From Epithemia pelagica (lineage: Eukaryota > Bacillariophyta > Bacillariophyceae > Surirellales > Surirellaceae), in the NCBI GenBank assembly GCA_946965045.2, contig OX337232.1, positions 3,720,001-3,784,000 of the forward strand: a stretch of DNA of 64,000 bases, read 5' to 3'. The position numbers and the translations under genes were made by a program. The notes beneath the pieces are model-generated. The model was not told the DNA's origin. It made no database searches and saw only the letters and a program-made list of their open reading frames with translations. Positions 31,272-42,433 of the stretch are shown one piece after another (positions within the stretch are counted from its first letter, which is position 1; the number at the start of each line of letters is the position of its first letter).

Positions 31272-31640
31272 AAATGCCCTTTTACTATATAGCCATCCAT
31301 GTACCTTCCTTACACGTCAGGTATTGCAAACTGCCGACGTTGGCGCGCAAGGTTGGACGGACTGTTGCCATTGGCACGGTGGTCCCAACAATAAACGGAT
31401 TGTGGGGTCCAAACTGCCAAACGGTCGGAACCTTGTGTTTGCGGGGTGACACACACGGCACACATAATGCCCAATCTCTCCACCTGGCCCGCAACAAGTG
31501 TGTGTGTGTGGGTCCAGAACAAACGGGTCCGTTTTGTTGGAGTAGAGTAGATCCAATCTCCCGCCAATCTCCAGGACCTTGCCACACAAATGGAAAACAC
31601 AAGAACGAGGAGGATCCGTGGCGTGATGACGATGCTGGTG
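31272..31640 (+). pseudogene. C-terminal glycosyltransferase relic 2
   Basis: Counterpart of the relic at 14923-15180, with more stops and frameshifts. SVCVWVQNKRVRFVGVE, a stop, then IQSPANLQDLAT still parallels CVWVKKQKGRLLDYVVSPAYHHDIAT of copy D. It shows that the relic predates the segmental duplication. Confidence 0.55.
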
Positions 31641-32334
31641 TGTGTCGGGCGTCGCGCTCGTTTTCGATTGGCATGTCGGTATCGACATGGAGAGTGGAGA
31701 TGGAAACCGCACTGTGGTCCAAAGGGACTACCCATAGCAGGTTCTAGTAGAGACCGTTCACGTACAGCTATTATATCTCTTGCAAAAGAGAGTGAATGGT
31801 CCAACAAATTATACCTTGGGCTGGTCCAATTCCATCCAAAAGTTTGGGAACAGGAGCACAACACTCTGCTGTGACATACACATCACTTGAGGCATGAGAT
31901 GTATAGGATGGACGAGTCATGTTAGCACAAAATTGTCCTCATCGTCGTCCGCTGGATCATGAATGCTCACGAAAAAGATATAAGATAGTCAAGAGAACGC
32001 AATGGTTCAGATTAGGACATGCAACATGCTCCCGGCAATCCGCCAATCCCCTAGCAATATAGCCGGTGAACTCCATTCCTCCACACCACCGTTTCTTCCT
32101 CCTCCCAACCGCTTCTAGTCGTACTTCTACGTAGAAGCGTGGCACGACTTTTGTGTTTCTCTCATCTACCTAGGATTTTAACACTGTATGAAGCGCCAAT
32201 CAAACGCCACCGTGTTCCGCCTCAACCTGATGGAACACTGTCGTACCGAAACCTTACCCCAAGCTTTCCTGTATGCCGAATGAGGCTGTCCTGTTGGCTT
32301 CTCCCCAAACTGAGTGCATTGGTCGGAATCATTA
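31641..32334. other. Non-coding, counterpart of 15181-15945
   Basis: No gene is supported. It aligns with the first copy only with frequent indels, in contrast to the near-identical topoisomerase gene next to it. Confidence 0.5.
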
Positions 32335-35287
32335 CTACGCTTCTAGCTTTCCAATCGTTTCATTGAATTCCCATTCGGGATCGACCGCCATGGCCCAATT
32401 GAACTTGTCTCGCAACGTCTTGGAAAAAATCTTTTCGATTGGCACATTGTTGCGCTTGCACCAGGCCACCGAAATACGTGGATCCATGTAGTTAATCTTG
32501 GATGTCCCCAAGGAAACTTCCTTGTTGTCATCTCGTTGCTTCAAATCCAATTCCATTTTGGCAATCTTGGCCTCCCACGCTACGATCCGCTTTCGAACTT
32601 GATCCTTGGTGGGAACCTTTTCCCACAAGTGTGCCTTGGCAAACTTTCTACTGGTCAAATCCCGGCGCATTTGTTTTGCTTCTTCGTCGGCCTTGGAGGC
32701 GGCAATCTTTTGCGCATTGGTTTGAGCATTGTCTTTTAGTTTCTTGGCCTTGGCCAGTGCCGCCTTGACTTCATCGTCCATGGCTTGACTGGATTTGCGC
32801 AGGGGTATTTTGGACGTTTCCTTGGCGACAATGTGCCGTCCAATGGCCTTGAGTTCCTTGCGTTGTTTCTTGAGGGTGGCAATTTTGGCTCCAATCGATT
32901 CCAATTGCGTTTCTTGTGCCTTGCTCACGGTCCGTTGATGGTTGCACAAGATTGCCACTTGACGATTGGCATTGTTGTATTCCACCACCTTTTCGGCCGG
33001 TGTCAAATTGTCCCACAGCGGGGAGGCTTCGTGTTTGCGGAGTTCTTCTTGCAAGGTTTTGGAAGCATTGTAGGTACGAAAGACTTTGGCCGTCAAACCA
33101 TCCATGAACGTTTTCAAATGAGCATTCAACAAGGTCGGATTAATGGCATCAAAGACTTCGTCCGTCTTTTTCTTCTTTTTGCAGAAGGCCTTGAGATTCT
33201 CAAAGACTTGATTACCCATTCCGCCATCGTTCGTGTCATTGTAGAGGGGTGCCCCGAAATCAATGGTTTGTTTGAACAACATGGAATCCTTACCCAAAAA
33301 CTCCAATTCAATTTCTCGATTGTCTCCTCCTTGCGCATTGGGATCAAAGGTCAAATGTTCCAATCTGAGGGAACAACATCCCACGGTATCGGCTTCCTCG
33401 TCGGTATCCTTTTCTCCCCCCACACGCAAGGCCAATCGATCAATCACCCAGGTGGCGGTGGCCAATTGTTTGGTTTCCTTATCTTTGGACTTTAAATCCT
33501 TTTTGTACGATTTGCGAATTTTGCTAATGTATTTGCACAAGAGGGCCGCCTTGGAATATTTGGATCGATCCGATTTGCCCTTGAAGGAGGATTGGGCCGC
33601 CAATTGCATGTATTTGGATTGGCCATTGATATTTTCTTTCCACGTGGCCAACCATTGTCCTCGTGGGTCGTGTCGGACATCGCCCCAGGCATGTCCCGGC
33701 ACGGGACACTGGGGAACGGCGGCGCATTCCGACAAGTTGATGGACACTTGTTCGGGCCAGACGCGCGATTTGAGTTTGCCCATTTTGGGATGTTCGCCAC
33801 GACCACGAAAGGCGCCCGGGGGTTCCATATTGTAATTTCCTATACAAAAAGAATCGAACAATGGAAACGGGTAAGCAGAGGAAATGGTTGGAACAGACGG
33901 TGGCCACACGGGATGCGCAACAGTCTTGACATGACAACGTACCAACTCGTTCAATGTGGCCGTCCACAATGGCAAAGCCGAATCGATGAAGGACTTGATT
34001 GCGATCTTCCCTAATAACAATTGTAACAAGAGGCGCGAAAAAGCCGTGAGAAACAAGCACAGACACTCCGAATGCTGTGGTCGCCTAACAGGACACACGT
34101 ACTTGTTGGCTTTTTTCTGTTCATCGGAAATGGCCTTTTTGATCACCTTTTGTTCATTCAAATGTCGTCGAATGGGTTCAAAGTCACACTTGTCAAAGTC
34201 CTTGAGGAGCTTCTTTTGGGCCGGTGTCAGCAGGGCGCGAAAATCGGCCCAAAAGTTTTGAATAAAGATCTTGGCCGTTTTGGGATTGCCCAAATGCATA
34301 CCGTCGGGATCCATGGCGGCAAAAAAGGTGGCCGCTTCTTCTTGATCGGCCGTCAAATCCGTCACGGCCTGTCCATTGTACCGCAGCGGCACGCCGTGCG
34401 GAACATAGTCTTCGGCAAACGACACACCGGCGTGTTCCATAGTAGCTGTCGTCGTATAGTATTAGTAATCATGCACAAATCAAAATGATACGAAACAAAT
34501 GAGAAGAACAAGAGGAAACCAAAGGTACAATGAGAATCGTCTGGCCAATGCACCAGCAACAACAACAGTCCTGTCTCTGTATATAGAATACAAAGGAATC
34601 ATACGTACACCAATTGACTCCTTCCGCCAACACGGGTGCTTCCCACCACAAAAAGGCTTGCATGGCATATTGCAAGCGTTCCGTCTTGTCCAATTTTTTC
34701 AATTCACGAGCCGTGGTTGTCGTGGTTGTTGCCTTTTTCTTTTTGGCTGTGGTGGAAGAAGATGCCACGGCATCGGGTTCTTCGTCGTCGTCTTCGTGTT
34801 TGACTTTGCGTTTTTTCGTCTTGCTCGACGTGGTCACGTCCGGTTTGGCACGGCGTTCGGAAGACGACGATTGGACAGCTGCTGGTTTACTGCGATGACT
34901 TGTACTCTTGACTGGACTGGGAATTACATCCTCAACGTCATCGTCGTCTTGCGACCGTTTCTTCTTCTTCTTTTTTGGTTTGTGTTGGGAAGCGACTTGG
35001 GCCAAGGGCATGTCCTCCTCTTCGTCGTCGTCATCACTGTCATCATCTTGATTGTAATTCACTGCTGGTCGTTTGCGAGAGCGAGGCTTTGGCGTTTCTT
35101 CTTCTTCTTCCTCGTCGTTATAGTCCATGTCTTCGTCGTCGTCATCATCATCCTGATCCGGTGCTTCTTCTTCTTCGTCGTCGTCGCCGCCATTGTCCTC
35201 ATCCTCATCTGGATCCGACGCCGCAGCATCTTCTTCTTCTTCTTCGCCCAATTCAAATTCTTCTTCTTCTTCACTGTCGTCCGACAT
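32335..35287 (-). CDS. TOP1: DNA topoisomerase IB, copy 2
   Basis: Four exons at 35287-34609, 34445-34103, 34010-33943 and 33839-32335, total 2595 nt, 864 aa, with the same phases and GTACGT donors as copy 1. Differences sit mainly in the acidic/Lys-rich N-terminus, where exon 1 is 6 nt shorter. The globular core is almost unchanged, and active-site Tyr814 ([10 protein letters not shown]) and the [11 protein letters not shown] arginine are kept. Introns 2 and 3 differ from copy 1 in length and sequence; by chance they contain no stop in frame here, so an unspliced reading from exon 2 to the end is open. Splicing is preferred because the spliced protein matches the family across all junctions. 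Both copies look functional. Confidence 0.92.
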
Positions 35288-35966
35288 GGTTCAATCAATT
35301 GTGATGCGGATCGTACGAGACACTGCCACACACACAACTCTCTCACCACACTAGAGACTTTTACAGCCACAGATACAAAATACGACGGAGACGAGAGAAG
35401 AACGCGGCGCTCCGCAATCACACCATGGTTGTGGAACGACCTCCCACAACCGGCGCGCCCGCCCAGGCACCAGTCGCGGTTCGAAAGGGAGACCCGCGCG
35501 ACTCGAACGTCTGTCTGTTTACCCGGAAACCGACGATAGCTATATAGCATAGTGTACTAGGTAGAGTCGCGCTTCGAATCTCCATATCGCTCTAGTTCAT
35601 AGTCCACGGGAAAAGGAACCACGAGGCGATTCCCTCATCCAAACCAATGGATAGAATAGATATAGAGAGAGCGATAGTTTGGAACCAACGATGCCACAAT
35701 GAACCATCAAAAGGTGATCCACCAAACACACCATGAGCCAGTGAGTGGTTCCTGTGCCTTCTCTCGTACTCGTACGACCGATTCAAAGTAGGTAGAGGAG
35801 GCCGGAACCAAGATTGATATCAAAAGAACACATGTTTCAATCCTATTCTACCGATCCTTCACTTTTCGAGTTCTACGTTCACCATGGATGGAGCAACGTC
35901 CGTTGCGCCGACAACACCAGCGTCACATTACCATGTCTCACTGAGCTTGCCTTGAGCACAAAGAAT
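35288..35966. promoter_or_regulatory. TOP1 copy 2 upstream region
   Basis: Non-coding, virtually identical to 18893-19572. It separates TOP1 and the downstream end of TPR copy 2. Confidence 0.6.
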
Positions 35967-38900
35967 CTAGGTCATATTCTTCGTGATACTAAGAGTAGTC
36001 GGATGGCCGTCACCAAGTACGCGCCGACTTGAAGCCAAAGCCTCACGAAACAGGGGTTCTGCCTCACTGAGTTTGCCTTGACCTTGAACAAATACGGCCA
36101 AATTGTTGATGGAAGCCAGTGTATCAGGATGGTCATCCCCAAGTATGCGCCGACTTGACGACAAAGCCTCACGATAGAGCGGCTCTGCTTCACCCAATTT
36201 GCCTTGGCCCTCAAGCAATGAGGCCATATTGTTGATGAAAGTAAGTGTATCAGGATGGTCATCCCCAAGTATGCGCCGACTTGACGACAAAACCTCGCGA
36301 AACAGGAGTTCTGCTTCACCCAATTTGCCTTGACCTTTACGCAATAAGGCCATATGGTTGATGAAAGTAAGTGTATCAGGATGGTCATCCCCAAGTATGC
36401 GCCGACTTGACGACAAAGCCTCACGATAGAGCGGCTCTGCTTCACAAAATTTGCCTTGATCTTGAAGCAATGAGGCCATATTGCTGATGGAAACAAGTGT
36501 ATCAGGATGGTCATTTCCTAGTATGCGCCGACTTGACGACAAAGCCTCACGAAACAGGGGTTCTGCTTCACCCAATTTGCCTTGACCTTTAAGCAATAAG
36601 GCCATATTGTTGATGGAAAGAAGTGTATCAGGATGGTCATCCCTAAGTATGCGCCGACGTAACGACAATACCTTATGGAAAAGAGGCTCTGCTTCACCCA
36701 ATTTGCCTTGACCCTCAAGCAATACGGCCATATTGTTGATGAAAGTAAGTGTATCAGGATGGTCATCCCCAAGTTCGCGCCGACTTGACGACAAAGCCTC
36801 GCGATAGAGCGGCTCTGCTTCACCCAATTTGCCTTGACCTTCAAGCAATAAGGCCATATTGTTGATGAAAGTAAGTGTATCAGGATGGTCATCCCCAAGT
36901 ATGCGCCGACTTGACGACAAAGCCTCACGATAGAGCGGCTCTGCTTCACTTAATTTGCCTTGACCCTCAAGCAATACGGCCATATTGTTGATGGAAAGAA
37001 GTGTATCAGGATGGTCATCCCCAAGTATGCGCCGACTTGACGACAAAGCCTCACGATAGAGCGGCTCTGCTTCACCCAATTTGCCTTGACCCTCAAGCAA
37101 TACGGCCATATGGTTGATGGAAAGAAGTGTATCAGGATGGTCATCCCCAAGTATGCGCCGACTTGACGACAAAGCCTCACGATAGAGCGGCTTTGCTTCA
37201 CTTAATTTGCCTTGACCCTCAAGCAATACGGCCATATTGTTGATGGAAAGAAGTGTATCAGGATGGTCATCCCCAAGTATGCGCCGACTTGACGACAAAG
37301 CCTCACGATAGAGCGGCTCTGCTTCACTTAATTTGCCTTGACCCTCAAGCAATACGGCCATATTGTTGATGGAAAGAAGTGTATCAGGATGGTCATCCCC
37401 AAGTATGCGCCGACTTGACGACAAAGCCTCACGATAGAGCGGCTCTGCTTCACCCAATTTGCCTTGACCCTCAAGCAATACGGCCATATGGTTGATGGAA
37501 AGAAGTGTATCAGGATGGTCATCCCCAAGTATGCGCCGACTTGACGACAAAGCCTCGCGAAACAGGGGTTCTGCTTCACCCAATTTGCCTTGATCTTGAA
37601 GCAATGAGGCCATATTGCTGATGGAAACAAGTGTATCAGGATGGTCATTTCCTAGTATGCGCCGACTTGACGACAAAGCCTCACGAAACAGGGGTTCTGC
37701 TTCACCAAATTTGCCTTGATCTTGAAGCAATGAGGCCATATTGTTGATGGAAAGAAGTGTATCAGGATGGTCATCCCCAAGTATGCGCCGACGTAACGAC
37801 AATACCTTATGGAAAAGAGGCTCTGCTTCACCATATTTGCCTTGACCCTCAAGCAATAAGGCCATATTGTTGATGAAAGTAAGTGTATCAGGATGGTCAT
37901 CCCCAAGTATGCGCCGACTTGACGACAAAGCCTCGCGATAGAGCGGCTCTGCTTCACCCAATTTGCCTTGACCTTTAAGCAATAAGGCCATATGGTTGAT
38001 GAAAGTAAGTGTATCAGGATGGTCATCCCCAAGTATGCGCCGACTTGACGACAAAGCCTCACGAAACAGGGGTTCTGCCTCACTGAGTTTGCCTTGATCC
38101 TTAAGCAATGAGGCCATATTGCTGATGGAAACAAGTGTTTCAGGATGGTCATCCCCAAGTACGCGCCGACTTGACGACAAAGCCTCACGAAACAGGGGTT
38201 CTGCGACACCCAATTTGCCATGACCTTTAAGCAATAAGGCCATATTGTTGATGGAAATAAGTGTAGCAGGATGGTCAACCCCAAGTATGCGCCGACTTGA
38301 ATACAGAGCCTCACGAAACAGGGGTTCTGCCTCACTGAGTTTGCCTTGATCCTTAAGCAATGAGGCCATATTGCTGATGGAAACAAGTGTTTCAGGATGG
38401 TCATCCCCAAGTACGCGCCGACTTGACGACAAAGCCTCACGAAACAGGGGTTCTGCGTCACCCAATTTGCCTTGACCTTTAAGCAATATGGCCATATTGT
38501 TGATGGAAATAAGTGTATCAGGATGGTCATCCCCAAGTATGCGCCGACTTGACGACAAAGCCTCACGATAGAGCAGCTCTGCTTCACCCAATTTGCCTTG
38601 ATCTTGAAGCAATAAGGCCATATTGTTGATGTATTGATGTGTATCAGGATGGTCATCCCCAAGTATGCGCCGACTTGACGACAAAGCCTCACGTAACAGG
38701 GGTTCTGCCTCACTGAGTTTGCCTTGAACCTTAAGCAATAAGGCCATATTGCTGATGGAAACAAGTGTTTCAGGATGGTCATCCCCAAGTATGCGCCGAC
38801 TTGACGACAAAGCCTCACGATAGAGCGGCTCTGCTTCACCCAATTTGCCTTGACCCTCAAGCAATACGGCCATATTGTTTATGAAAGTTAGTGTATCAGG

Positions 38901-41627
38901 ATGGTCATCCCCAAGTATGCGCCGACTTGACGACAAAGCCTCGCGAAACAGGGGTTCTGCTTCACCCAATTTGCCTTGACCTTGAAGTAATAAGGCCATA
39001 TGGTTGATGAAAGTAAGTGTATCAGGATGGTCATCCCCAAGTATGCGCCGACTTGAATACAGAGCCTCACGAAACAGGGGTTCTGCCTCACTGAGTTTGC
39101 CTTGATCCTTAAGCAAAGAGGCCATATTGCTGATGGAAACAAGTGTTTCAGGATGGTCATCCCCAAGTACGCGCCGACTTGACGACAAAGCCTCACGAAA
39201 CAGGGGTTCTGCGTCACCCAATTTGCCTTGACTTTTAAGCAATAAGGCCATATTGTTGATGGAAATAAGTGTAGCAGGATGGTCATCCCCAAGTATGCGC
39301 CGACTTGACGACAAAGCCTCACGATAGAGCAGCTCTGCTTCACCCAATTTGCCTTGATCTTGAAGCAATAAGGCCATATTGTTGATGTATTGATGTGTAT
39401 CAGGATGGTCATCCCCAAGTATGCACCGACTTGAGGACAAAGCCTCACGATAGAGCGGCTCTGCTTCACCCAATTTGCCTTGATCCTCAAGCAATACGGC
39501 CATATTGCTAATGGAAGCAAGTGTATCACGACGGTCCTCCCCAAGTATGCGCCGACGTGACGACAAAGCCTCACGATAGAGCGGCTCTGCTTCATCCAAT
39601 TTCCCTTGACCTTGAAGCAATACGGCCATATTGTTGATGGAAACAAGTGTATCAGGATGGTCATCCCCAAGTATGCGCCGACGTGACAACAAAGCCTCAC
39701 GATAGAGCGGCTCTGCTTCACAAAATTTGCCTTGATCCTTAAGCAATGAGGCCATATTGCTGATGAAAACAAGTGTTTTAGGATGGTCATCCCCAAGTAC
39801 GCGCCGACTTGACGACAAAGCCTCACGAAACAGGGGTTCTGCGTCACCCAATTTGCCTTGACCTTTAAGCAATAAGGCCATACTGTTGATGAAAGTAAGT
39901 GTATCAGGATGGTCATCCCCAAGTACGCGCCGACTTGACGACAAAGCCTCACGAAACAGGGGTTCTGCGTCGCCCAATTTGCCTTGACCTTTAAGCAATA
40001 AGGCCATATTGTTGATGGAAATAAGTGTAGCAGGATGGTCATCCCCAAGTACGCGCCGACTTGACGACAAAGCCTCACGAAACAGGGGTTCTGCGTCACC
40101 CAATTTGCCTTGACCTTTAAGCAATAAGGCCATATTGCTGATGGAAATAAGTGTAGCAGGATGGTCATCCCCAAGTACGCGCCGACTTGACGACAAAGCC
40201 TCACGAAACAGGGGTTCTGCCTCACTCAATTTGCTTTGACCTTCAAGAAATGAGGCCATGCTGTTGATGGAAACAAGAGTATCTTGTCTTGTTATATCTT
40301 TAGAGAGGGCTTTCGCCCCGAAAGCTATCGCCTCCTTGCAGTAACAGTTTCGCACCCATTTCGTTACTTCGCAGCTTATTGTATAATGACCAATTGTCTC
40401 CATTTTTTTAAAGATTAATGCACGTGCAACATTGTCGTATGATTTTGCTTCTTTTGTCTTGATTTTGGTCTTGATGGTTCCAAGGGCTTCCTGGACTTTA
40501 CCATCGCCCACTTGGACAGCGTCAATGAAACCCTTCAACTCGGCTTGGCTCATTAATATTTGTGCACTGGCCTCGACTATAACGGCATTGAATACCTCCC
40601 ATAGAACCCAAATTTGGTCCAATGTATAAAGGACTTGATCCCATTTTTCCAAAACCAACGCAATTCTCTTGATGCTTTGGATTTGTTCTGGTAATCGGTC
40701 GATCAAGTCTTTGCGTAGTTGCGTGACAGCTTCAGACTTGCTTTGTCCAGTCCATGCAAATTGATCCACGCAAAAAACGTCCATCCATATGTATTCGCCT
40801 CGGACTTGCTCTAAAACTTGGATGAACTTGGAGAACGAATACCGGCCGGTATAGGACAAAAACAAGGTGGGTAACTCTTGTTTGATCGAACCACGACCAC
40901 GAAAGGATGCCTTGGTTGCATCATCCAAAGATTCATGGAGTACTTCTACATGTTTAATAAGCGGACCTGACCATATATCCAGTCGAGCTTGAAGCAGTTG
41001 AATGACACAGACCTCGCGTAGGAGAAACATATTACAATCGGCCTTCAATAACGTTGCAATAAACGGAATGCGACAAAACACGTCCAGGATCCAATCCACG
41101 GATATTCCTGCTTTCGACATCAACGAAGAGGACGCTTCCGCCGTCGACAAATCCGCCTTTGCCAACATTTGAATAATTTCGGAGGTGGTGCGGCTGTTGC
41201 TAGTAGTATGAGCGGGTTCTTTCAAGCAAGATTCATCATATAGTTCTAGGGCAAAAGACACTTGTTGTTCTAGAGTCGATTTCGTACCCACTTTCTTCAA
41301 CCATTTTCCAAACTTCGATTGGCTAGTAGTCTCACCACCATTGTCTTGAGCATCTTCAGTTTTGGCAACCTTCTTGCGTTGTTTGACTTGTGGTTCCTTT
41401 TTCTCGTCCTCGCTTTCGTCACGCGACTCGCGTGCTAGTTTCTTCTTGGTTTCTTCATTATTGTGTCCTTGAGCGTTACCGCCGTTGGAATTCGACCTTG
41501 GGTCTTCGTCGGCCATTGGAGGCATTTTGCCAGCGACGTTCTTGTTGTCGTCGTCCCCATTCATCTTTTCAGAATATCTCTCTCCAGAGAAGTTTGGATC
41601 TGATTGTCGGCACAACATGATTTTCAT
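35967..41627 (-). CDS. TIR-like/TPR protein, copy 2 (34 repeat units)
   Basis: 1886 aa, single exon, no stop. The N-terminus (~100 residues) is hydrophilic, with acidic and basic clusters. Next comes the region shared with copy 1, holding TIR-like marks TLFLSYTGRYSF, YIWMDVFCVDQFAW, IALVLEKWD and IWVLWEVF (roughly residues 235-350). From about residue 449 there are 34 contiguous 42-residue TPR units, then TTLSITKNMT. Variation is concentrated at a few positions per unit: the residues after DTL (VS, IS, TF, LS, AS, HQY), the N/S/H before M, the residue after MA (L, V, S), K/E/Q before GQ, and F/Y before RE. Units 8-10 recur as 14-16, and 23-25 recur as 26-27, showing recent internal duplication. 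Cellular role unknown; a recognition protein is inferred from architecture. Confidence 0.85.
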   Translation of the reverse strand: MKIMLCRQSDPNFSGERYSEKMNGDDDNKNVAGKMPPMADEDPRSNSNGGNAQGHNNEETKKKLARESRDESEDEKKEPQVKQRKKVAKTEDAQDNGGETTSQSKFGKWLKKVGTKSTLEQQVSFALELYDESCLKEPAHTTSNSRTTSEIIQMLAKADLSTAEASSSLMSKAGISVDWILDVFCRIPFIATLLKADCNMFLLREVCVIQLLQARLDIWSGPLIKHVEVLHESLDDATKASFRGRGSIKQELPTLFLSYTGRYSFSKFIQVLEQVRGEYIWMDVFCVDQFAWTGQSKSEAVTQLRKDLIDRLPEQIQSIKRIALVLEKWDQVLYTLDQIWVLWEVFNAVIVEASAQILMSQAELKGFIDAVQVGDGKVQEALGTIKTKIKTKEAKSYDNVARALIFKKMETIGHYTISCEVTKWVRNCYCKEAIAFGAKALSKDITRQDTLVSINSMASFLEGQSKLSEAEPLFREALSSSRRVLGDDHPATLISISNMALLLKGQGKLGDAEPLFREALSSSRRVLGDDHPATLISINNMALLLKGQGKLGDAEPLFREALSSSRRVLGDDHPDTLTFINSMALLLKGQGKLGDAEPLFREALSSSRRVLGDDHPKTLVFISNMASLLKDQGKFCEAEPLYREALLSRRRILGDDHPDTLVSINNMAVLLQGQGKLDEAEPLYREALSSRRRILGEDRRDTLASISNMAVLLEDQGKLGEAEPLYREALSSSRCILGDDHPDTHQYINNMALLLQDQGKLGEAELLYREALSSSRRILGDDHPATLISINNMALLLKSQGKLGDAEPLFREALSSSRRVLGDDHPETLVSISNMASLLKDQGKLSEAEPLFREALYSSRRILGDDHPDTLTFINHMALLLQGQGKLGEAEPLFREALSSSRRILGDDHPDTLTFINNMAVLLEGQGKLGEAEPLYREALSSSRRILGDDHPETLVSISNMALLLKVQGKLSEAEPLLREALSSSRRILGDDHPDTHQYINNMALLLQDQGKLGEAELLYREALSSSRRILGDDHPDTLISINNMAILLKGQGKLGDAEPLFREALSSSRRVLGDDHPETLVSISNMASLLKDQGKLSEAEPLFREALYSSRRILGVDHPATLISINNMALLLKGHGKLGVAEPLFREALSSSRRVLGDDHPETLVSISNMASLLKDQGKLSEAEPLFREALSSSRRILGDDHPDTLTFINHMALLLKGQGKLGEAEPLYREALSSSRRILGDDHPDTLTFINNMALLLEGQGKYGEAEPLFHKVLSLRRRILGDDHPDTLLSINNMASLLQDQGKFGEAEPLFREALSSSRRILGNDHPDTLVSISNMASLLQDQGKLGEAEPLFREALSSSRRILGDDHPDTLLSINHMAVLLEGQGKLGEAEPLYREALSSSRRILGDDHPDTLLSINNMAVLLEGQGKLSEAEPLYREALSSSRRILGDDHPDTLLSINNMAVLLEGQGKLSEAKPLYREALSSSRRILGDDHPDTLLSINHMAVLLEGQGKLGEAEPLYREALSSSRRILGDDHPDTLLSINNMAVLLEGQGKLSEAEPLYREALSSSRRILGDDHPDTLTFINNMALLLEGQGKLGEAEPLYREALSSSRRELGDDHPDTLTFINNMAVLLEGQGKLGEAEPLFHKVLSLRRRILRDDHPDTLLSINNMALLLKGQGKLGEAEPLFREALSSSRRILGNDHPDTLVSISNMASLLQDQGKFCEAEPLYREALSSSRRILGDDHPDTLTFINHMALLRKGQGKLGEAELLFREVLSSSRRILGDDHPDTLTFINNMASLLEGQGKLGEAEPLYREALSSSRRILGDDHPDTLASINNLAVFVQGQGKLSEAEPLFREALASSRRVLGDGHPTTLSITKNMT
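36000..40283 (-). repeat. Tandem 126-bp TPR-coding repeat, 34 units
   Basis: 4284 bp, exactly 34 units of 126 bp, no broken unit. The array is 28 units longer than in copy 1; that accounts for 3528 of the 3720-bp length difference between the two genes, the other 192 bp being the N-terminus. Confidence 0.95.
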
Positions 41628-42433
41628 TCGCGTTGTGGTAAGACGCGCGTTCCAAAGCTCTGCAGCTCTTCTCGTTGTTAGGACTATTCCGATCTCCGCC
41701 GATGGGGTGTAGTTGTTGCGGATTCCGCATCCTATATGATAGCATGCGAACTATGGCAGCTACCCCACCACACCTCCGCTGTTCCCTCGTGTCAGATCCC
41801 TCTCTTGGTTTAGCTCCATAGTCACACACAGTTCGTGCAAGAGATGGTCCGTTCCTCACGGTCGTCCGTGGAACGGTTCGAAAACAAGAAATCGTGTAGG
41901 TCGAAATTTGGAGAGAGTAAACCATGGTTTTGTGTCTTATGGTGGTTCTTTTGTCTCCAGATGGATCAAACGTGATGATGATGATAATGATTCCACAGGA
42001 CGAGGACGGGAGCGAGACGACTGATGGATGTGCCGACCGACACGAATAGTAACCTTCTCCGATGAGACCCCACACGCAACTCTCTCGGGTTTTTTTTTGG
42101 GGGGGGGGTTCCTCTACATTCGGGGTGACGCTCTCCCTCTATAAGGATTCGTACTATTACTACCGTCAAATCTGAGATTTTGGGACCAGAGTGTGACTGG
42201 CTGGTTGGCTGGTCGGGTGGCAGTAGCCAACAAAAGGGGGCAAGGGACAGAGACATGGTACCATACGGACGCTTGTCCCATGAAGGCGTCGAGAATGTAG
42301 AGTAGCCGTTTCCGTTCCAGACCATTCCAAGCATGTCTGGAAAAGCCCAATGGTGGCTTGGAACTGGGGTCGTCGTCTCTCCCTTGGACCACAACCCCAA
42401 AATGGCAAGAGAGGATGATATACCGTTCCTTGT
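41628..42433. promoter_or_regulatory. Intergenic between TPR copy 2 and HSF
   Basis: Non-coding. Includes a T9-10/G10 homopolymer run near 42089-42109 that is shorter in copy 1 (near 22087). The promoter of the TPR gene and the 3' flank of HSF lie here. Confidence 0.5.

Noticed and set aside
32335-34440. Single unspliced 701-codon TOP1 frame in copy 2
   Set aside because: The read-through parts are absent from the topoisomerase family and correspond to introns with stops in copy 1; splicing gives a perfect family match.
36518-40225. Long second-frame ORFs across the TPR array (about 400-445 codons)
   Set aside because: They are shadow frames kept open because the same 126-bp unit repeats; the TPR frame gives a known fold and runs through the whole gene.
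36000-40283. CRISPR-like array
   Set aside because: The repeats are 126-bp, contiguous, coding and without spacers; the setting is eukaryotic.
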